Shown here piece by piece: positions 1 through 8,928 of a DNA stretch of 64,000 nt. The DNA comes from Trichomonas tenax (Eukaryota > Parabasalia > Trichomonadida > Trichomonadidae). Every line of letters begins with the position of its first letter. The stretch's first letter is position 1. The notes under the pieces are model-generated. The model was given only the letters and a program-made list of their open reading frames with translations, had not been told where the DNA came from and did no database searches. The stretch covers positions 1-64,000 of the forward strand of contig JALKBU010000168.1 in the NCBI GenBank assembly GCA_023091735.1. Direction: 5' to 3'. The position numbers and the translations under genes are program-made.

Positions 1-206
1 TATACGCTTAAAATTAAAAATGCAACTAATTCATTAATTGATTTGAGGGCGATTATACACATGAAAGTTATTGAATTTGATGTGATTTGGATTTGCAGCT
101 GTAATAATGTAAAATTTTAGAATTTTATATTTGGCAATGAAAAAAAATTATGCGCTGAGACACCATCTTTCCTCAGCGTTGCATATTAGTGCATACATTT
201 ATGCTG

Positions 207-798
207 GAAATCGTATATTTTTGGACGATTTGTAATGCAATCAATGATTTGATAGATATATAGACTGTGTCACTTATACCACTGGATAGACAACTATCAA
301 TATGTACATGAAAGTACTTTCAAATCAAAAAAATATCATATCCTGCCGCAAACGTAACCCAGATCACATGCTCATTCATAATTAAACCGCTGGAGTAGAA
401 AATTGGAATGAAATCGTTAACATCAACTCCATCCTTTGCGAATTTTTCAAAATCAATGCCTGATTGGTAAAGTAAGTTTATTGAATCTATCGACTGCATA
501 TCATGTGATATGTCAAACTTGAAATTAAACTGCCATGTGCAAATTGGCTGAGGAACTCTTCCGTCATCATCGCCTAATATTAAACCAATCTGTATGAGTT
601 TCATTCTGTTGACATTATCTCATTCACACTGATACTTTGCTTCATCAGATGCCGGATAGGTGGAGATTTAACGAAAAATCCAGAGAATTCAGTGTCCATT
701 CCGACATATCGATATTTAGTCAGCAATTGCGATATCTTCTCCATTTCTGTCTCAAGGTTATAAGCCCAAACATCAATAATATAATCAGCGACTTTCAT
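207..798 (-). pseudogene. Broken CAF1/POP2 (CNOT7-like) deadenylase
   Basis: CAF1 is the DEDD-family poly(A) nuclease of the CCR4-NOT complex. The N-terminal part (798 down to about 650) encodes IIDVWAYNLETEMEKI and YVGMDTEFSG, with the first catalytic Asp/Glu pair at residues 35 and 37. The reading frame then shifts at about 650-660. The shifted frame continues as YPASDEAKYQCE, hits an in-frame TGA, and resumes as DNVNRMKLIQIGLILGDDDG and CTWQFNFKFD, ending after FAAGYDIF near 325. A weak further remnant, PKIYDFQH, lies at 207-218 and resembles the family IYD motif. At least one frameshift and two or more stops make a read error an unlikely explanation. The gene is divergent from the intact UCH gene. 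CAF1 identity is firm; where decay ends on the 3' side is not. Confidence 0.85.
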
Positions 799-943
799 CC
801 GAATTCTTCTAAAATTTTCCTGTGAAATATGTCATGTAAATAAAACTTTGTTAATTTTATTTGTCAAAAGAATATTTATGTGTCAAATGGACTTTATGTG
901 TCAAAAAATGTTTGTAAGTCAAAATAAATTGGCAAAATTTTAA

Positions 944-1612
944 ATGAGCGTCTTAACACCGCTTTCTAATGATCCTGAGTCATTAACTGAATACACAGAA
1001 AAACTCGGAGTTGACCCAAATTCATTTGCCTACGCTGAAGTATTCTCCCTTGACCCTGATATGATTGCTATTTTGCCTCCTGACCCAAAGGCCCTTATAT
1101 TCCTCTTCCCTGTTGGTGAAGAAGGAGGTCCACTCGAGAGTAGACACCAAACTGACAAGCCGATTGAAGGAAATGCACCATTTTTTATTAAGCAATACGT
1201 TTCAAATGCTTGCGGAACAATTGCTGTCATTCACTCGATTGCAAACAACTTAGATTCATTCAAGGTTAAGGAGGATTCCTGGTTAGCCAAATATATCAGT
1301 GAAATGAAGGATAAAACACCAAAAGAACGCGGTGATGAGCTTCAAAACGATAAATCTATCCAAGAAGTTCATGAAGAAGCAGCTACAGAAGATGATACAC
1401 CATTGCTTGATAAGTTTGATAACTTCCACTTCATTGCATTTGTGCCATTTGGAGATAAGATTTGGGAACTTGATGGAAGAAAACCAGAGCCCATTTGCCA
1501 TGGAGAATTCACTAACTTCTTTGATAAGGTTACAGAAGTTATTAAGACGCAATTTTACCCGCATCTCAAAGATATAATGGAATCATCAATGGTTATATTG
1601 TGCAAGGCATAA
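944..1612 (+). CDS. Ubiquitin C-terminal hydrolase (UCH, peptidase C12)
   Basis: This is a cysteine protease that releases small adducts or ubiquitin precursors from the ubiquitin C-terminus. At 222 residues it has the size of UCHL1/UCHL3. The catalytic set is visible: oxyanion Gln84, nucleophile Cys90 in SNACGTIAVIHS, His162 in FHFIAFVPF and Asp177 in WELDGRKPEP. An acidic crossover-loop region (about 120-155) separates Cys from His as in the family. There is no C-terminal extension, so it is UCHL3-like rather than UCH37 or BAP1. The stop codon reads TAAA, the proposed parabasalid polyadenylation context. The upstream region has several TGTCAAA elements. The ATG at 944 is the only sensible start. 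Confidence 0.93.
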   Translation: MSVLTPLSNDPESLTEYTEKLGVDPNSFAYAEVFSLDPDMIAILPPDPKALIFLFPVGEEGGPLESRHQTDKPIEGNAPFFIKQYVSNACGTIAVIHSIANNLDSFKVKEDSWLAKYISEMKDKTPKERGDELQNDKSIQEVHEEAATEDDTPLLDKFDNFHFIAFVPFGDKIWELDGRKPEPICHGEFTNFFDKVTEVIKTQFYPHLKDIMESSMVILCKA

Positions 1613-1915
1613 AGGCGGTGAGAATTTTCGAAACATTTGTCTACATTATTCATTGTAAAGCAGTAAAAGAGTCTTAAATTCAAAATTTTGTATGTGAACC
1701 GATTTTCTGCTCTAATACAGCTAGAATATGTCTTAGATCTTGAAGTATATATAATTTATCAATCTTCAAATCCTTTAAAAATTCTATAAAACTCAAAAAA
1801 TATTATATTTTTTCTTTCCTTCTTATATATTCATGAGGAGAACTCTGAATTGGTATTTTTATTATACATCTAGAACTAAAGGTAATGTATGTATCGGAAT
1901 AAATAATATTACAGT
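1613..1915. other. Intergenic, between tail ends of UCH and ORC2
   Basis: AT-rich convergent intergenic spacer. A 64-codon frame beginning at 1833 enters the antisense of ORC2 and has no family resemblance. I see no RNA gene or repeat here. Confidence 0.6.
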
Positions 1916-2929
1916 TTATTTCTTATCATCAGAGGGGAAAAGTCTATCCATTAATGCTTCAAGCTGCTGTTGGGAAAGAGGGATTGTGTATATATCTGAA
2001 TCCTTCTTCTGTGAAACAAGCTTATGATCTAAGAATTCATTCTTTTGTGTGTTGAAAGAATCACGCATTCTAATGAATAGTTCAGCTTGCGCCTTATCCT
2101 GCCAAGCAGATGCAGTGAGGCCTTTTCCTGTTTTCATTTGATGCTTTGCAAGAACGCCAAAGACGACTCTTGCTGTTTCTGTAAGTGTCTTGAGGACAAT
2201 ATCGTATCTTTCGATTGAATCTAAGACAACAGCACTCTTTGATGACATTGTGAAGCCAATTTCTTGAGAATAGAGCCTATTTGTATCGATGTTAATTGTG
2301 AAGAATTTCATTGATGTGAAAAAGTTAAGAGACCAGAGTGGTATACGATCTAAGCTTGCAACTAAGAAGATATTGCTTGAATTTGCAATCTCCATCAAAT
2401 CTTTTCTTGTTTCGTTGTCACTCATGCAATCATCATCAATACAATGAACAATGATGAACGCGTAACGACGTAACTGTCTTAATGCTCTGTTTAATGAGTC
2501 AACATTTTTCTTTGTTGTGCCTTCGAGGTCACATAACGAAGCGATTGCATTTTGAATGAGTCTGGGCTGGCCAGAGAAACCGTCGACTTCGACTACATAG
2601 CCCTGATCAACTAACATTTGTTCTGCAAATGCGCGAAGAAGATCAATCTTTGAACCAAGGCCATAAAACAACAATGGGAATCTCTTCAAAATAGCATTCC
2701 AGTGTTCAAAATCTTGTTCAAATGGCTCTGGATTAAATGGTGGTATAGCTTCAATTGAAACAGCAGAACGGTCAAAAGCACCAGCCATCTTGTTCTCATT
2801 CTCATTCTTCCTGGATTTTTTGTTCTTTGCTGAATGTAACTGGAAGTATTTTTCGAAATCTTGAATCACGTCATCTGCTTTCTCTCCCATTCTTTTTTGG
2901 AAAATAATCGTCATCACTTTACAAAACAT
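1916..2929 (-). CDS. ORC2: Origin recognition complex subunit 2
   Basis: ORC2 is a core subunit of the origin recognition complex that marks replication origins. The diagnostic ORC2 block is present: HWNAILKRFPLLFYGLGSKIDLLRAFAEQML, here at about residues 76-106, followed by the RecA-like fold with IIVHCIDDDC and NIFLVASLDRIPLW. A winged-helix-like C-terminal region follows. At 337 residues it is shorter than animal ORC2 because the long disordered N-terminus is missing, but the core looks complete. The first ATG is 2929; a second in-frame start, MGEKADDV at 2890, is equally plausible. It is divergent from the CK2 beta gene over a spacer carrying three TTTACAA boxes. Confidence 0.85.
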   Translation of the reverse strand: MFCKVMTIIFQKRMGEKADDVIQDFEKYFQLHSAKNKKSRKNENENKMAGAFDRSAVSIEAIPPFNPEPFEQDFEHWNAILKRFPLLFYGLGSKIDLLRAFAEQMLVDQGYVVEVDGFSGQPRLIQNAIASLCDLEGTTKKNVDSLNRALRQLRRYAFIIVHCIDDDCMSDNETRKDLMEIANSSNIFLVASLDRIPLWSLNFFTSMKFFTINIDTNRLYSQEIGFTMSSKSAVVLDSIERYDIVLKTLTETARVVFGVLAKHQMKTGKGLTASAWQDKAQAELFIRMRDSFNTQKNEFLDHKLVSQKKDSDIYTIPLSQQQLEALMDRLFPSDDKK

Positions 2930-3024
2930 TTTTGTTGGTTTACAATAATCGTTCGACTTTACAAAATAATCGATATTTATTCAAAAATATTAAATGATTT
3001 ACAAAGCAAAAAAAATTCAATTCA

Positions 3025-3597
3025 ATGTCCGAAGGGCAGAATTTTGTCGACTGGCTGCTCAGTAATCGGAGATATAGATGCTTTGCTAGGATAGAAAGGC
3101 AATATTTGATCGATTCCTTTAATTTTTACGGACTGAGACAAAAAATACCGCGATTTAAAGAAGCTATTGCGCTATTAAGAGAAGAAACTTCTGAATTTCC
3201 GGACGAAGATTTGCTAGAACAGACAATACGGTTATATGGCTTAGTTCACGCTCGTTATATCGGTTCAATAGATGGAATGGAAAAAATGCACAACAAATAC
3301 ACAGCAGGACACTTTCAAAGATGCCCCAGAGTACTGTGTAATGGCTGTTCCTGCCTCCCTTATGGCTGCTCAGAAGTCGAAGGTGAAGGATCTCTTAAAA
3401 TGTATTGTCCAAACTGTGGCGATGTATATGATCCTGAAAATTCCGAATTTAACACTATTGACGGCGCCTATTTTGGACCATCATGGGTTCACATTATAAC
3501 ACAACAATATGAAGATATGGTTCCAGAAACACCACCAAGACCTTATGTTCCTAGGATATTCGGATTTAGGCTTTCTCGTGAAAATATTGATGCTTAA
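3025..3597 (+). CDS. Casein kinase II regulatory subunit beta
   Basis: This regulatory subunit dimerises and docks two CK2 alpha subunits. The 190-residue protein aligns along its length with CK2 beta: FVDWLLSNRRYRCFARI near the N-terminus, the acidic loop EFPDEDLLEQ, ARYI at 77-80, and the zinc ribbon with Cys100, Cys105, Cys128 and Cys131 (CPRVLC and CPNCGDVY). The C-terminal AYFGPSWVHI and PRIFGFRLS are family hallmarks. Three extra cysteines lie inside the ribbon (108, 110, 115), which is unusual. A CK2 alpha gene lies at 57.7-58.7 kb, so both subunits are in this window. The ATG at 3025 follows a TTTACAAAGC element by about 20 bases. Confidence 0.95.
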   Translation: MSEGQNFVDWLLSNRRYRCFARIERQYLIDSFNFYGLRQKIPRFKEAIALLREETSEFPDEDLLEQTIRLYGLVHARYIGSIDGMEKMHNKYTAGHFQRCPRVLCNGCSCLPYGCSEVEGEGSLKMYCPNCGDVYDPENSEFNTIDGAYFGPSWVHIITQQYEDMVPETPPRPYVPRIFGFRLSRENIDA

Positions 3598-3875
3598 CAA
3601 CCTTCTTCAGGAAATTAGATTTTTATATTATATTGTTTATTCAGTAATCATTCAGTTTCTTTTATCACTCTAAACGAACTTGTTTGCAAGACTCCAATGA
3701 CATGCTTTTCTCTTTTTCTATAATTATGGAAAAATCCGATTCGAAATAAGTTGTTTCCAAATTGATTCACCTATTGCCTGGAGATCTGATTTCTCATACG
3801 AGAAATTTCAATAAAATATGAAATTAATAATTTTCATATTTTGTCACGATATTGTTACCATCGTATAGCATGACC

Positions 3876-4640
3876 TTACCCTTCAAGAAGATGCAGTAAT
3901 TCAAAAATAAAGAAAATTATATGAGATAATTCACTGTCACCTTCAGCATTCAGGAGTGATTTGTGTAATTTGCTCCAATAAGACACATAGTCTTCGACTT
4001 CTTTAACTTGCTCTTGATTCATATTTATCAACATATTATGTAGAGCTGTCCAAGAAGGTAAATCTTGGGTCATAACATCAATCCTATCAACAAGAATCGT
4101 AAATTCGGACCAATCGAGTAATTTTGAAGTTTCAACGATATCAACAGCCGCGAGAGGATTCGTTCTAAGCAAAACAACATCACAACTGTGATCAACATTC
4201 TCATTGGAGACGAAAACGTATTGTCCTGGTGTCTCTATATTAAGAACACCATTTTCGGCTGATGGAATTTGAACGGATTCTTCTATTTTATTTGCGTTTC
4301 TATTAAGAAGTTCTTTGTATACTTTCGTTTTCGGTATCTTTGGAAGTTTTTTATTGAGTTCTTTACCGAAATTTATCATTGCAGGGTCATTTGGAAATGC
4401 AGTAACAGATCCAGACACGAGGATCATCATTGTTTGCGAAGTGAAACTCGTTTCATTCGATTGATCACGTAATTGAGCACTTTCCATAATAAGTTCAGCA
4501 ATTGCGTGTTTATCATGTAAAGCGACGGCTTTCTGAGCCTCAGTCTTGAGCTTCAACTTCCAATACTTAGGCCCAGTGATCTTTGATGTGATTTCTGTGC
4601 CGTATTCCCAACTATCACAAGGAGATGATAGCTGGGACAT
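3876..4640 (-). CDS. Hypothetical protein, 254 aa
   Basis: I do not recognise a family. The frame is intact, the ATG at 4640 has a TCATTATT initiator ten bases upstream, and composition matches neighbouring genes, so it is very likely expressed. The N-terminal part is mildly basic (KYWKLKLKTEAQKAVALHDKH). The middle mixes hydrophobic strands (MMILVSGSV, QYVFVSNE, CDVVLLR). The C-terminal third looks helical and ends in a hydrophobic stretch, HIIFFIFELLHLLEG, which is too short and interrupted to call a membrane anchor. It is tail-to-tail with CK2 beta and divergent from the FCP1-like gene, sharing an AT-rich promoter region. Confidence 0.75.
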   Translation of the reverse strand: MSQLSSPCDSWEYGTEITSKITGPKYWKLKLKTEAQKAVALHDKHAIAELIMESAQLRDQSNETSFTSQTMMILVSGSVTAFPNDPAMINFGKELNKKLPKIPKTKVYKELLNRNANKIEESVQIPSAENGVLNIETPGQYVFVSNENVDHSCDVVLLRTNPLAAVDIVETSKLLDWSEFTILVDRIDVMTQDLPSWTALHNMLINMNQEQVKEVEDYVSYWSKLHKSLLNAEGDSELSHIIFFIFELLHLLEG

Positions 4641-4644
4641 AAAT

Positions 4645-4652
4645 AATAATGA
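4645..4652 (-). promoter_or_regulatory. TCATTATT initiator of the 254-aa gene
   Basis: TCATTATT reads on the minus strand, with the A about ten bases before the ATG at 4640. It matches the trichomonad initiator pattern TCA-Py-T/A and supports this start. Confidence 0.6.
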
Positions 4653-4930
4653 ATTGTTTGCTGAAAATTAAGAAATTGCTTCAGACTCTGATGAAGATAT
4701 TACAGGAATGATTAAAATTTTCTTAAAGTTGACAAAATTATCAAACTTTTTCGCTAAATATAAATGTTTTTTCATATTTGATTATATTTTAAAATAGATA
4801 TTAAAATGTTGAGGATTTTTGTATATTTATATTTTTGGTTATAGAAAAAATCAAAAGATAAAGAGAAAAATGTTTAAAAAAATATCAAATTTTTGGAAGA
4901 TTTTAGTTTTTATTTTTGACAATTTTTATT

Positions 4931-6343
4931 ATGTCAAAAATGCAATGCGCGCACGATGTTGTTATCAACAACATGTGCACAGATTGTAACATATACATCG
5001 ACTCTGCGATTCTCGACAAGCAATATGTTCGCGCAGATCCAAATAATTCGATTGTCATGATTTCTCCTGCAGAAGCGAAGCGAAGAAATCTCGAAGAAGA
5101 ACAAAAACTCATCAACGCCAAAAAATTATCGCTTGTTATCGACTTAGATAAGACTTTGATCGATACTGTTGAAATTCGAAATCCAGACGAAGTTGAAGCC
5201 ATCAAAAAACTCGATCCAACTGCGACAGAAGACGATTTCTTTGAATTTCAAATGAATCAGAACTTGTTAATTCGTTATAGACCACACGTTAGAGAATTTC
5301 TTGCTTCAATCGCTCCATACTTTGATATGCAGATATATACATTGGCATCAACACATTACGCCCATAAAATCCTTAATAAAATCGATCCAGATTCAAAATT
5401 ATTCAAAAACAGAATTTTCTCGCGCACTGCTGAAGATTTAGCTATTCTCAAACAAGAAGCTATGACAGGCCAAAACGAAATACGTCATACAAAGAACATT
5501 AAAAAGATCTTTCCATATTCTGACAAATTAGTTCTCGTTCTCGATGACTCTCCTGAAGTTTGGTACTGCGATGGCAACAAGCTGTTCAAGGGCTTAGTGC
5601 AGATCAAGAGATACTCATATTTCGTTAAACTCGGTCCAACTTTCCCTCCAACAGTTAATCCTGATTACTTGCAAGATGATATTCTCCAACAGATGCGTTC
5701 AGTGCTTATAGATGTTCACGACATGTTCTACAAAGACTATGATCCAGATCAGTCCCACGTTATTATGACATTACAAGAAAGAAAGATGCGCGTATTTGCA
5801 GGCAAAGTGTTTTACTTCTCAGGAGTCACCAATGAAGACAAAATAACATTTACGAGACTCGCTGAGGAATACGGTGCTCTCGTTGTCGACTCTTACACAC
5901 CATACACTACACACGTCTTAGTTGGCGATGGCGGAGCTGATAATGAAGCTCAGAAAGCTGTCAACTACAGAGGCGTCTTTTTGGTATATGTTAAGTGGGT
6001 GTTCGAGTCTTTCATTCAATACGCAAGCATTGATGAGTCCACATGGGCTGTTAAAGGATTCCCATGCCCGACAATGGGCCAAGAGGACATAGAGGATCCA
6101 CCAGAGGCTGATATATCATCAGGTGATCTCGACTTCAATCTCGGTGATGACGGAGATGCTGATGAAGAAGAGAAACCCGCAAATCAAGTTAAACAGGTGT
6201 CTTTTGATGACATCAAGGATGATCCAAACTGGATGTATAAGATTATGGAAATCAGTACAGACGATGATGGTGACGAGGAGGAAGAAGGGTGCAACGCATG
6301 CCATGAAGAAGAAGACAATGATGATGCGGATGTTGAAGAGTAA
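4931..6343 (+). CDS. FCP1-like RNA polymerase II CTD phosphatase
   Basis: This is a HAD-family serine phosphatase expected to dephosphorylate the RNA polymerase II tail. From the ATG at 4931 (470 residues) it has a short Cys/His segment (CAHDVVINNMCTDC), the catalytic DLDKT with Asp71 and Asp73, the downstream VLDDSPEVW motif, and a BRCT domain at about 286-380 (MRVFAGKVFYFSGV, THVLVGDG, WVFESF). The C-terminus is strongly acidic, as in FCP1. The longer frame from 4916 starts with TTG, so the ATG is preferred. The stop is followed at once by AATAAAA. Parabasalid polymerases have a divergent tail, so the real substrate is open. It is convergent with the AAA ATPase gene, 73 bases apart. Confidence 0.9.
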   Translation: MSKMQCAHDVVINNMCTDCNIYIDSAILDKQYVRADPNNSIVMISPAEAKRRNLEEEQKLINAKKLSLVIDLDKTLIDTVEIRNPDEVEAIKKLDPTATEDDFFEFQMNQNLLIRYRPHVREFLASIAPYFDMQIYTLASTHYAHKILNKIDPDSKLFKNRIFSRTAEDLAILKQEAMTGQNEIRHTKNIKKIFPYSDKLVLVLDDSPEVWYCDGNKLFKGLVQIKRYSYFVKLGPTFPPTVNPDYLQDDILQQMRSVLIDVHDMFYKDYDPDQSHVIMTLQERKMRVFAGKVFYFSGVTNEDKITFTRLAEEYGALVVDSYTPYTTHVLVGDGGADNEAQKAVNYRGVFLVYVKWVFESFIQYASIDESTWAVKGFPCPTMGQEDIEDPPEADISSGDLDFNLGDDGDADEEEKPANQVKQVSFDDIKDDPNWMYKIMEISTDDDGDEEEEGCNACHEEEDNDDADVEE

Positions 6344-6416
6344 TAAAATTATTTATATTATAGAATGATAAATTGAAAATACATTTTTTTAAAAAACACA
6401 TTTTATTCTCTATACA

Positions 6417-8450
6417 TTAGTATTTCCTCTGTGCCTCAAAGCTCGCGTAGAAATCGAGCAGAGACTTTGGTGTACGTGGTTTAACTGTTTCAAGCGATTT
6501 ATCGATATGTCTCTTCTCAACGATATCTGCAGGTGGCTCTTCTCTCAATGCGTTCATTGCTGCTTCTCTGCAAACAGCTGCGATCTCAGCACCACTGTAG
6601 CCTTCAGTCTTCTTTGCAAGTTCATCAATGTCTGTGTTGTCAGCGAACCTCATTTTAGCCATGTGAACTCTGAAGATTTCTCTTCTTGCAGCTTCATTCG
6701 GCAGAGAAACATAAACAAGTCTGTCGAATCTTCCTGGTCTAAGGAGCGCCGAATCTAACAAGTCTGGTCTGTTTGTTGCAGCAATAACAACCACAGATTG
6801 CTCGAATTTTGTCGAAACACCATCCATTTCTGTGAGAAGCTGTGTTAAAACTCTGTCTGTAACATTGCTGCCGCTCTCTAAACCACTGCCTCTCCTTGTC
6901 GCCATAGCATCAACTTCATCGAAGAATACAATGGACGGTGCTGCAGCACGCGCCTTCTTGAACACACCAGCAACAGCCTTTTCGGATTCACCAACGAATT
7001 TGGAGAATAGTTCTGGACCTTTGACGGCAATGAAGTTCATTCGACTTTCTGTGGCAACAGCCTTTGCCATGAGAGTCTTAGAGCATCCAGGAGGACCAAA
7101 GAGAAGAACACCGCGTGGTGGACGAACACCGAGACGCGTGAATGCTTCTGGACGCTCAAGTGGTAACGTGACAGACTCCTTTAACTTCTGTTTAACATCT
7201 TCGTATCCACCAATATCTGTCCATCTCACTGTCGGAATTTCAAGTGATATGTGCCTGAGAGAGGCTGGCTTAACGCGGCTTAATGCCTTCACAAGGCTGA
7301 GCTGGCCATCGTAGCTATCAATAATAGCCTCGCTGCATAATCTCTGAAGATCTCCGCCGACAAAACCGGTGGCTGCTGTTGCCGCACTTTTGACATCTGT
7401 TTCATCGAACTTCACTCCAGAGTCTGTTAATATCTGTCTGAGGATGAGTTCTCTCTCCTCTGCTGACGGTGCCTGAAGTTCTATAGCTTCGCAGATGCGT
7501 CCACCTTGCCTAAGAATGCGTGGGAAAGACTCAATATCTGTTGTTGTGGCAACAATCGTTGTATGCTCTGAGATTGTTGCGATTGCGGCGATAAGTCTGC
7601 GAGAAACATCATCTGATGAAAAAACTTCCATGTTCTCAAGTATTATAACATCCCTGTTGCGTGCAGAACGCAGAGCACGTTCAGCAGCACCGAAAGTTCC
7701 GGAAAGAATTGAAGGAACAGAAAACAGTGCAAAAGAGAGTGTTGAGTTCTGACTGACGATAGCTGATGTGAGAACGGTCTTTCCTGATCCAGATGGACCG
7801 TGTATTATAAATGATTTGCGTGGCTTTGATTTAATAAATTCTTGAATTTGATTGAATTGTGGCTCGAGAGACTTTGGAACTGCTGTAACAGAAACAATAG
7901 ATGAAACAAATGCTGTTTGCGATGTGATGCGGAAGTAAGGAGCTGTTTCTGGGCCTCCAGAAAGAATTGAAAATTGCCTTCCTCCAAAGAAGACAACAGA
8001 TCCTTCAGCAACGACAATTCCATCATAAACGGACGGAAGAATCTTGCAAACCGTATCTGGGCAATTCGCGAGAACAATTCGATCTGCATCAACAAATTCT
8101 ACAACGGGATTAAGCGTAATTTTTTCGTTTTTCGTTAAATCCAGGTATTTTATACATGTGTCATCCAAACTTATATCGGAATTTCCAGCCTTTGGAGAAG
8201 GCCACGCGTGAAGTATTAAATGTTTGCCTCCGTTTTCGATTAAAACGGGTAAATCAGCGTGAAGACCATGAACGGCCATCAAATTCGTGTGGAGAAGACA
8301 CCGCATGAAAGGTGGCTTTCCTTCGATCGATCTAAGCCCTGTTTGAGGGAAAGAAGCAGAGCTGACAGTCACAGTGACAGGAGAAGGCTCTATAGGCCAA
8401 CCGCTGGGCTTTACAGGACCAGAAACTTTGTTTTCACGCTTGTTTTTCAT
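6417..8450 (-). CDS. AFG2/SPATA5-like type II AAA ATPase
   Basis: This is a Cdc48-related double AAA ATPase. The AFG2/Drg1 branch releases shuttling factors from pre-60S ribosomes. D2 is canonical and AFG2-like: GPPGCSKT at about 452-459, KGPELFSKFVGESEKAV, Walker B IVFFDE at 507-512, then AATNRPDLLD and RPGRFDRL. The GCSKT form of Walker A is typical of this branch. D1 keeps a Walker A, GPSGSGKT (about 218-225), but its Walker B position reads VIILEN without the Asp-Glu pair, so D1 may bind but not hydrolyse ATP. The N-domain (about 20-200) is divergent. The frame extends to a TTG at 8498, but the ATG at 8450 with a TCAC initiator 16 bases upstream is the likely start (677 residues). SPATA5L1 or a PEX-like role is a weaker alternative. 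Confidence 0.82.
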   Translation of the reverse strand: MKNKRENKVSGPVKPSGWPIEPSPVTVTVSSASFPQTGLRSIEGKPPFMRCLLHTNLMAVHGLHADLPVLIENGGKHLILHAWPSPKAGNSDISLDDTCIKYLDLTKNEKITLNPVVEFVDADRIVLANCPDTVCKILPSVYDGIVVAEGSVVFFGGRQFSILSGGPETAPYFRITSQTAFVSSIVSVTAVPKSLEPQFNQIQEFIKSKPRKSFIIHGPSGSGKTVLTSAIVSQNSTLSFALFSVPSILSGTFGAAERALRSARNRDVIILENMEVFSSDDVSRRLIAAIATISEHTTIVATTTDIESFPRILRQGGRICEAIELQAPSAEERELILRQILTDSGVKFDETDVKSAATAATGFVGGDLQRLCSEAIIDSYDGQLSLVKALSRVKPASLRHISLEIPTVRWTDIGGYEDVKQKLKESVTLPLERPEAFTRLGVRPPRGVLLFGPPGCSKTLMAKAVATESRMNFIAVKGPELFSKFVGESEKAVAGVFKKARAAAPSIVFFDEVDAMATRRGSGLESGSNVTDRVLTQLLTEMDGVSTKFEQSVVVIAATNRPDLLDSALLRPGRFDRLVYVSLPNEAARREIFRVHMAKMRFADNTDIDELAKKTEGYSGAEIAAVCREAAMNALREEPPADIVEKRHIDKSLETVKPRTPKSLLDFYASFEAQRKY

Positions 8451-8463
8451 TCTATATTTTTTT

Positions 8464-8468
8464 TGTGA
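8464..8468 (-). promoter_or_regulatory. TCAC initiator deciding the AAA ATPase start
   Basis: TCACA on the minus strand lies 16 bases before the ATG at 8450. It supports that ATG over the upstream TTG. Confidence 0.45.
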
Positions 8469-8498
8469 TTTTAGAGCAAAAATCTCAAAAAGTGCCAA

Positions 8499-8928
8499 AT
8501 TTATAAAATTGACATATTTTTTGACAAATAATTTTACTCGTCAAAAATACAATAACTTAGTTTTTTAGCAACTTACAGACAATATTATTTCCCTATACTC
8601 TCGAATTAGCTGAAGCAAGTTACTTTAATACTTATTCTTGATTTTCAAAACAATATTATTGTTCAATATTGAAAATATCGAAACATCCAGGGTAAAATTA
8701 TCTAATTGTCCTTTTTTCGCATGCAAAGATATGAGCTATAGTTTTTAGTGTCATAATTATTATTTTGATGCTTATATTCATAACTAATCAGGCTAAAAAT
8801 GAAAAATAATTCTTGAATGACCAAATTATTTGAAAGGATCTCACACAATATTTCAATGAGTTACCTCAAATACTCTTTTTCTTCAATTTGAAACAATCAA
8901 AGATCCAAATAAATATTGATTTATTAAC
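8499..8928. other. Intergenic with TTGACA/GTCAAAA boxes
   Basis: AT-rich spacer. Its left end, 8508-8545, carries TTGACA twice and GTCAAAA once, upstream of the AAA ATPase gene. I see no gene in the rest. Confidence 0.55.
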
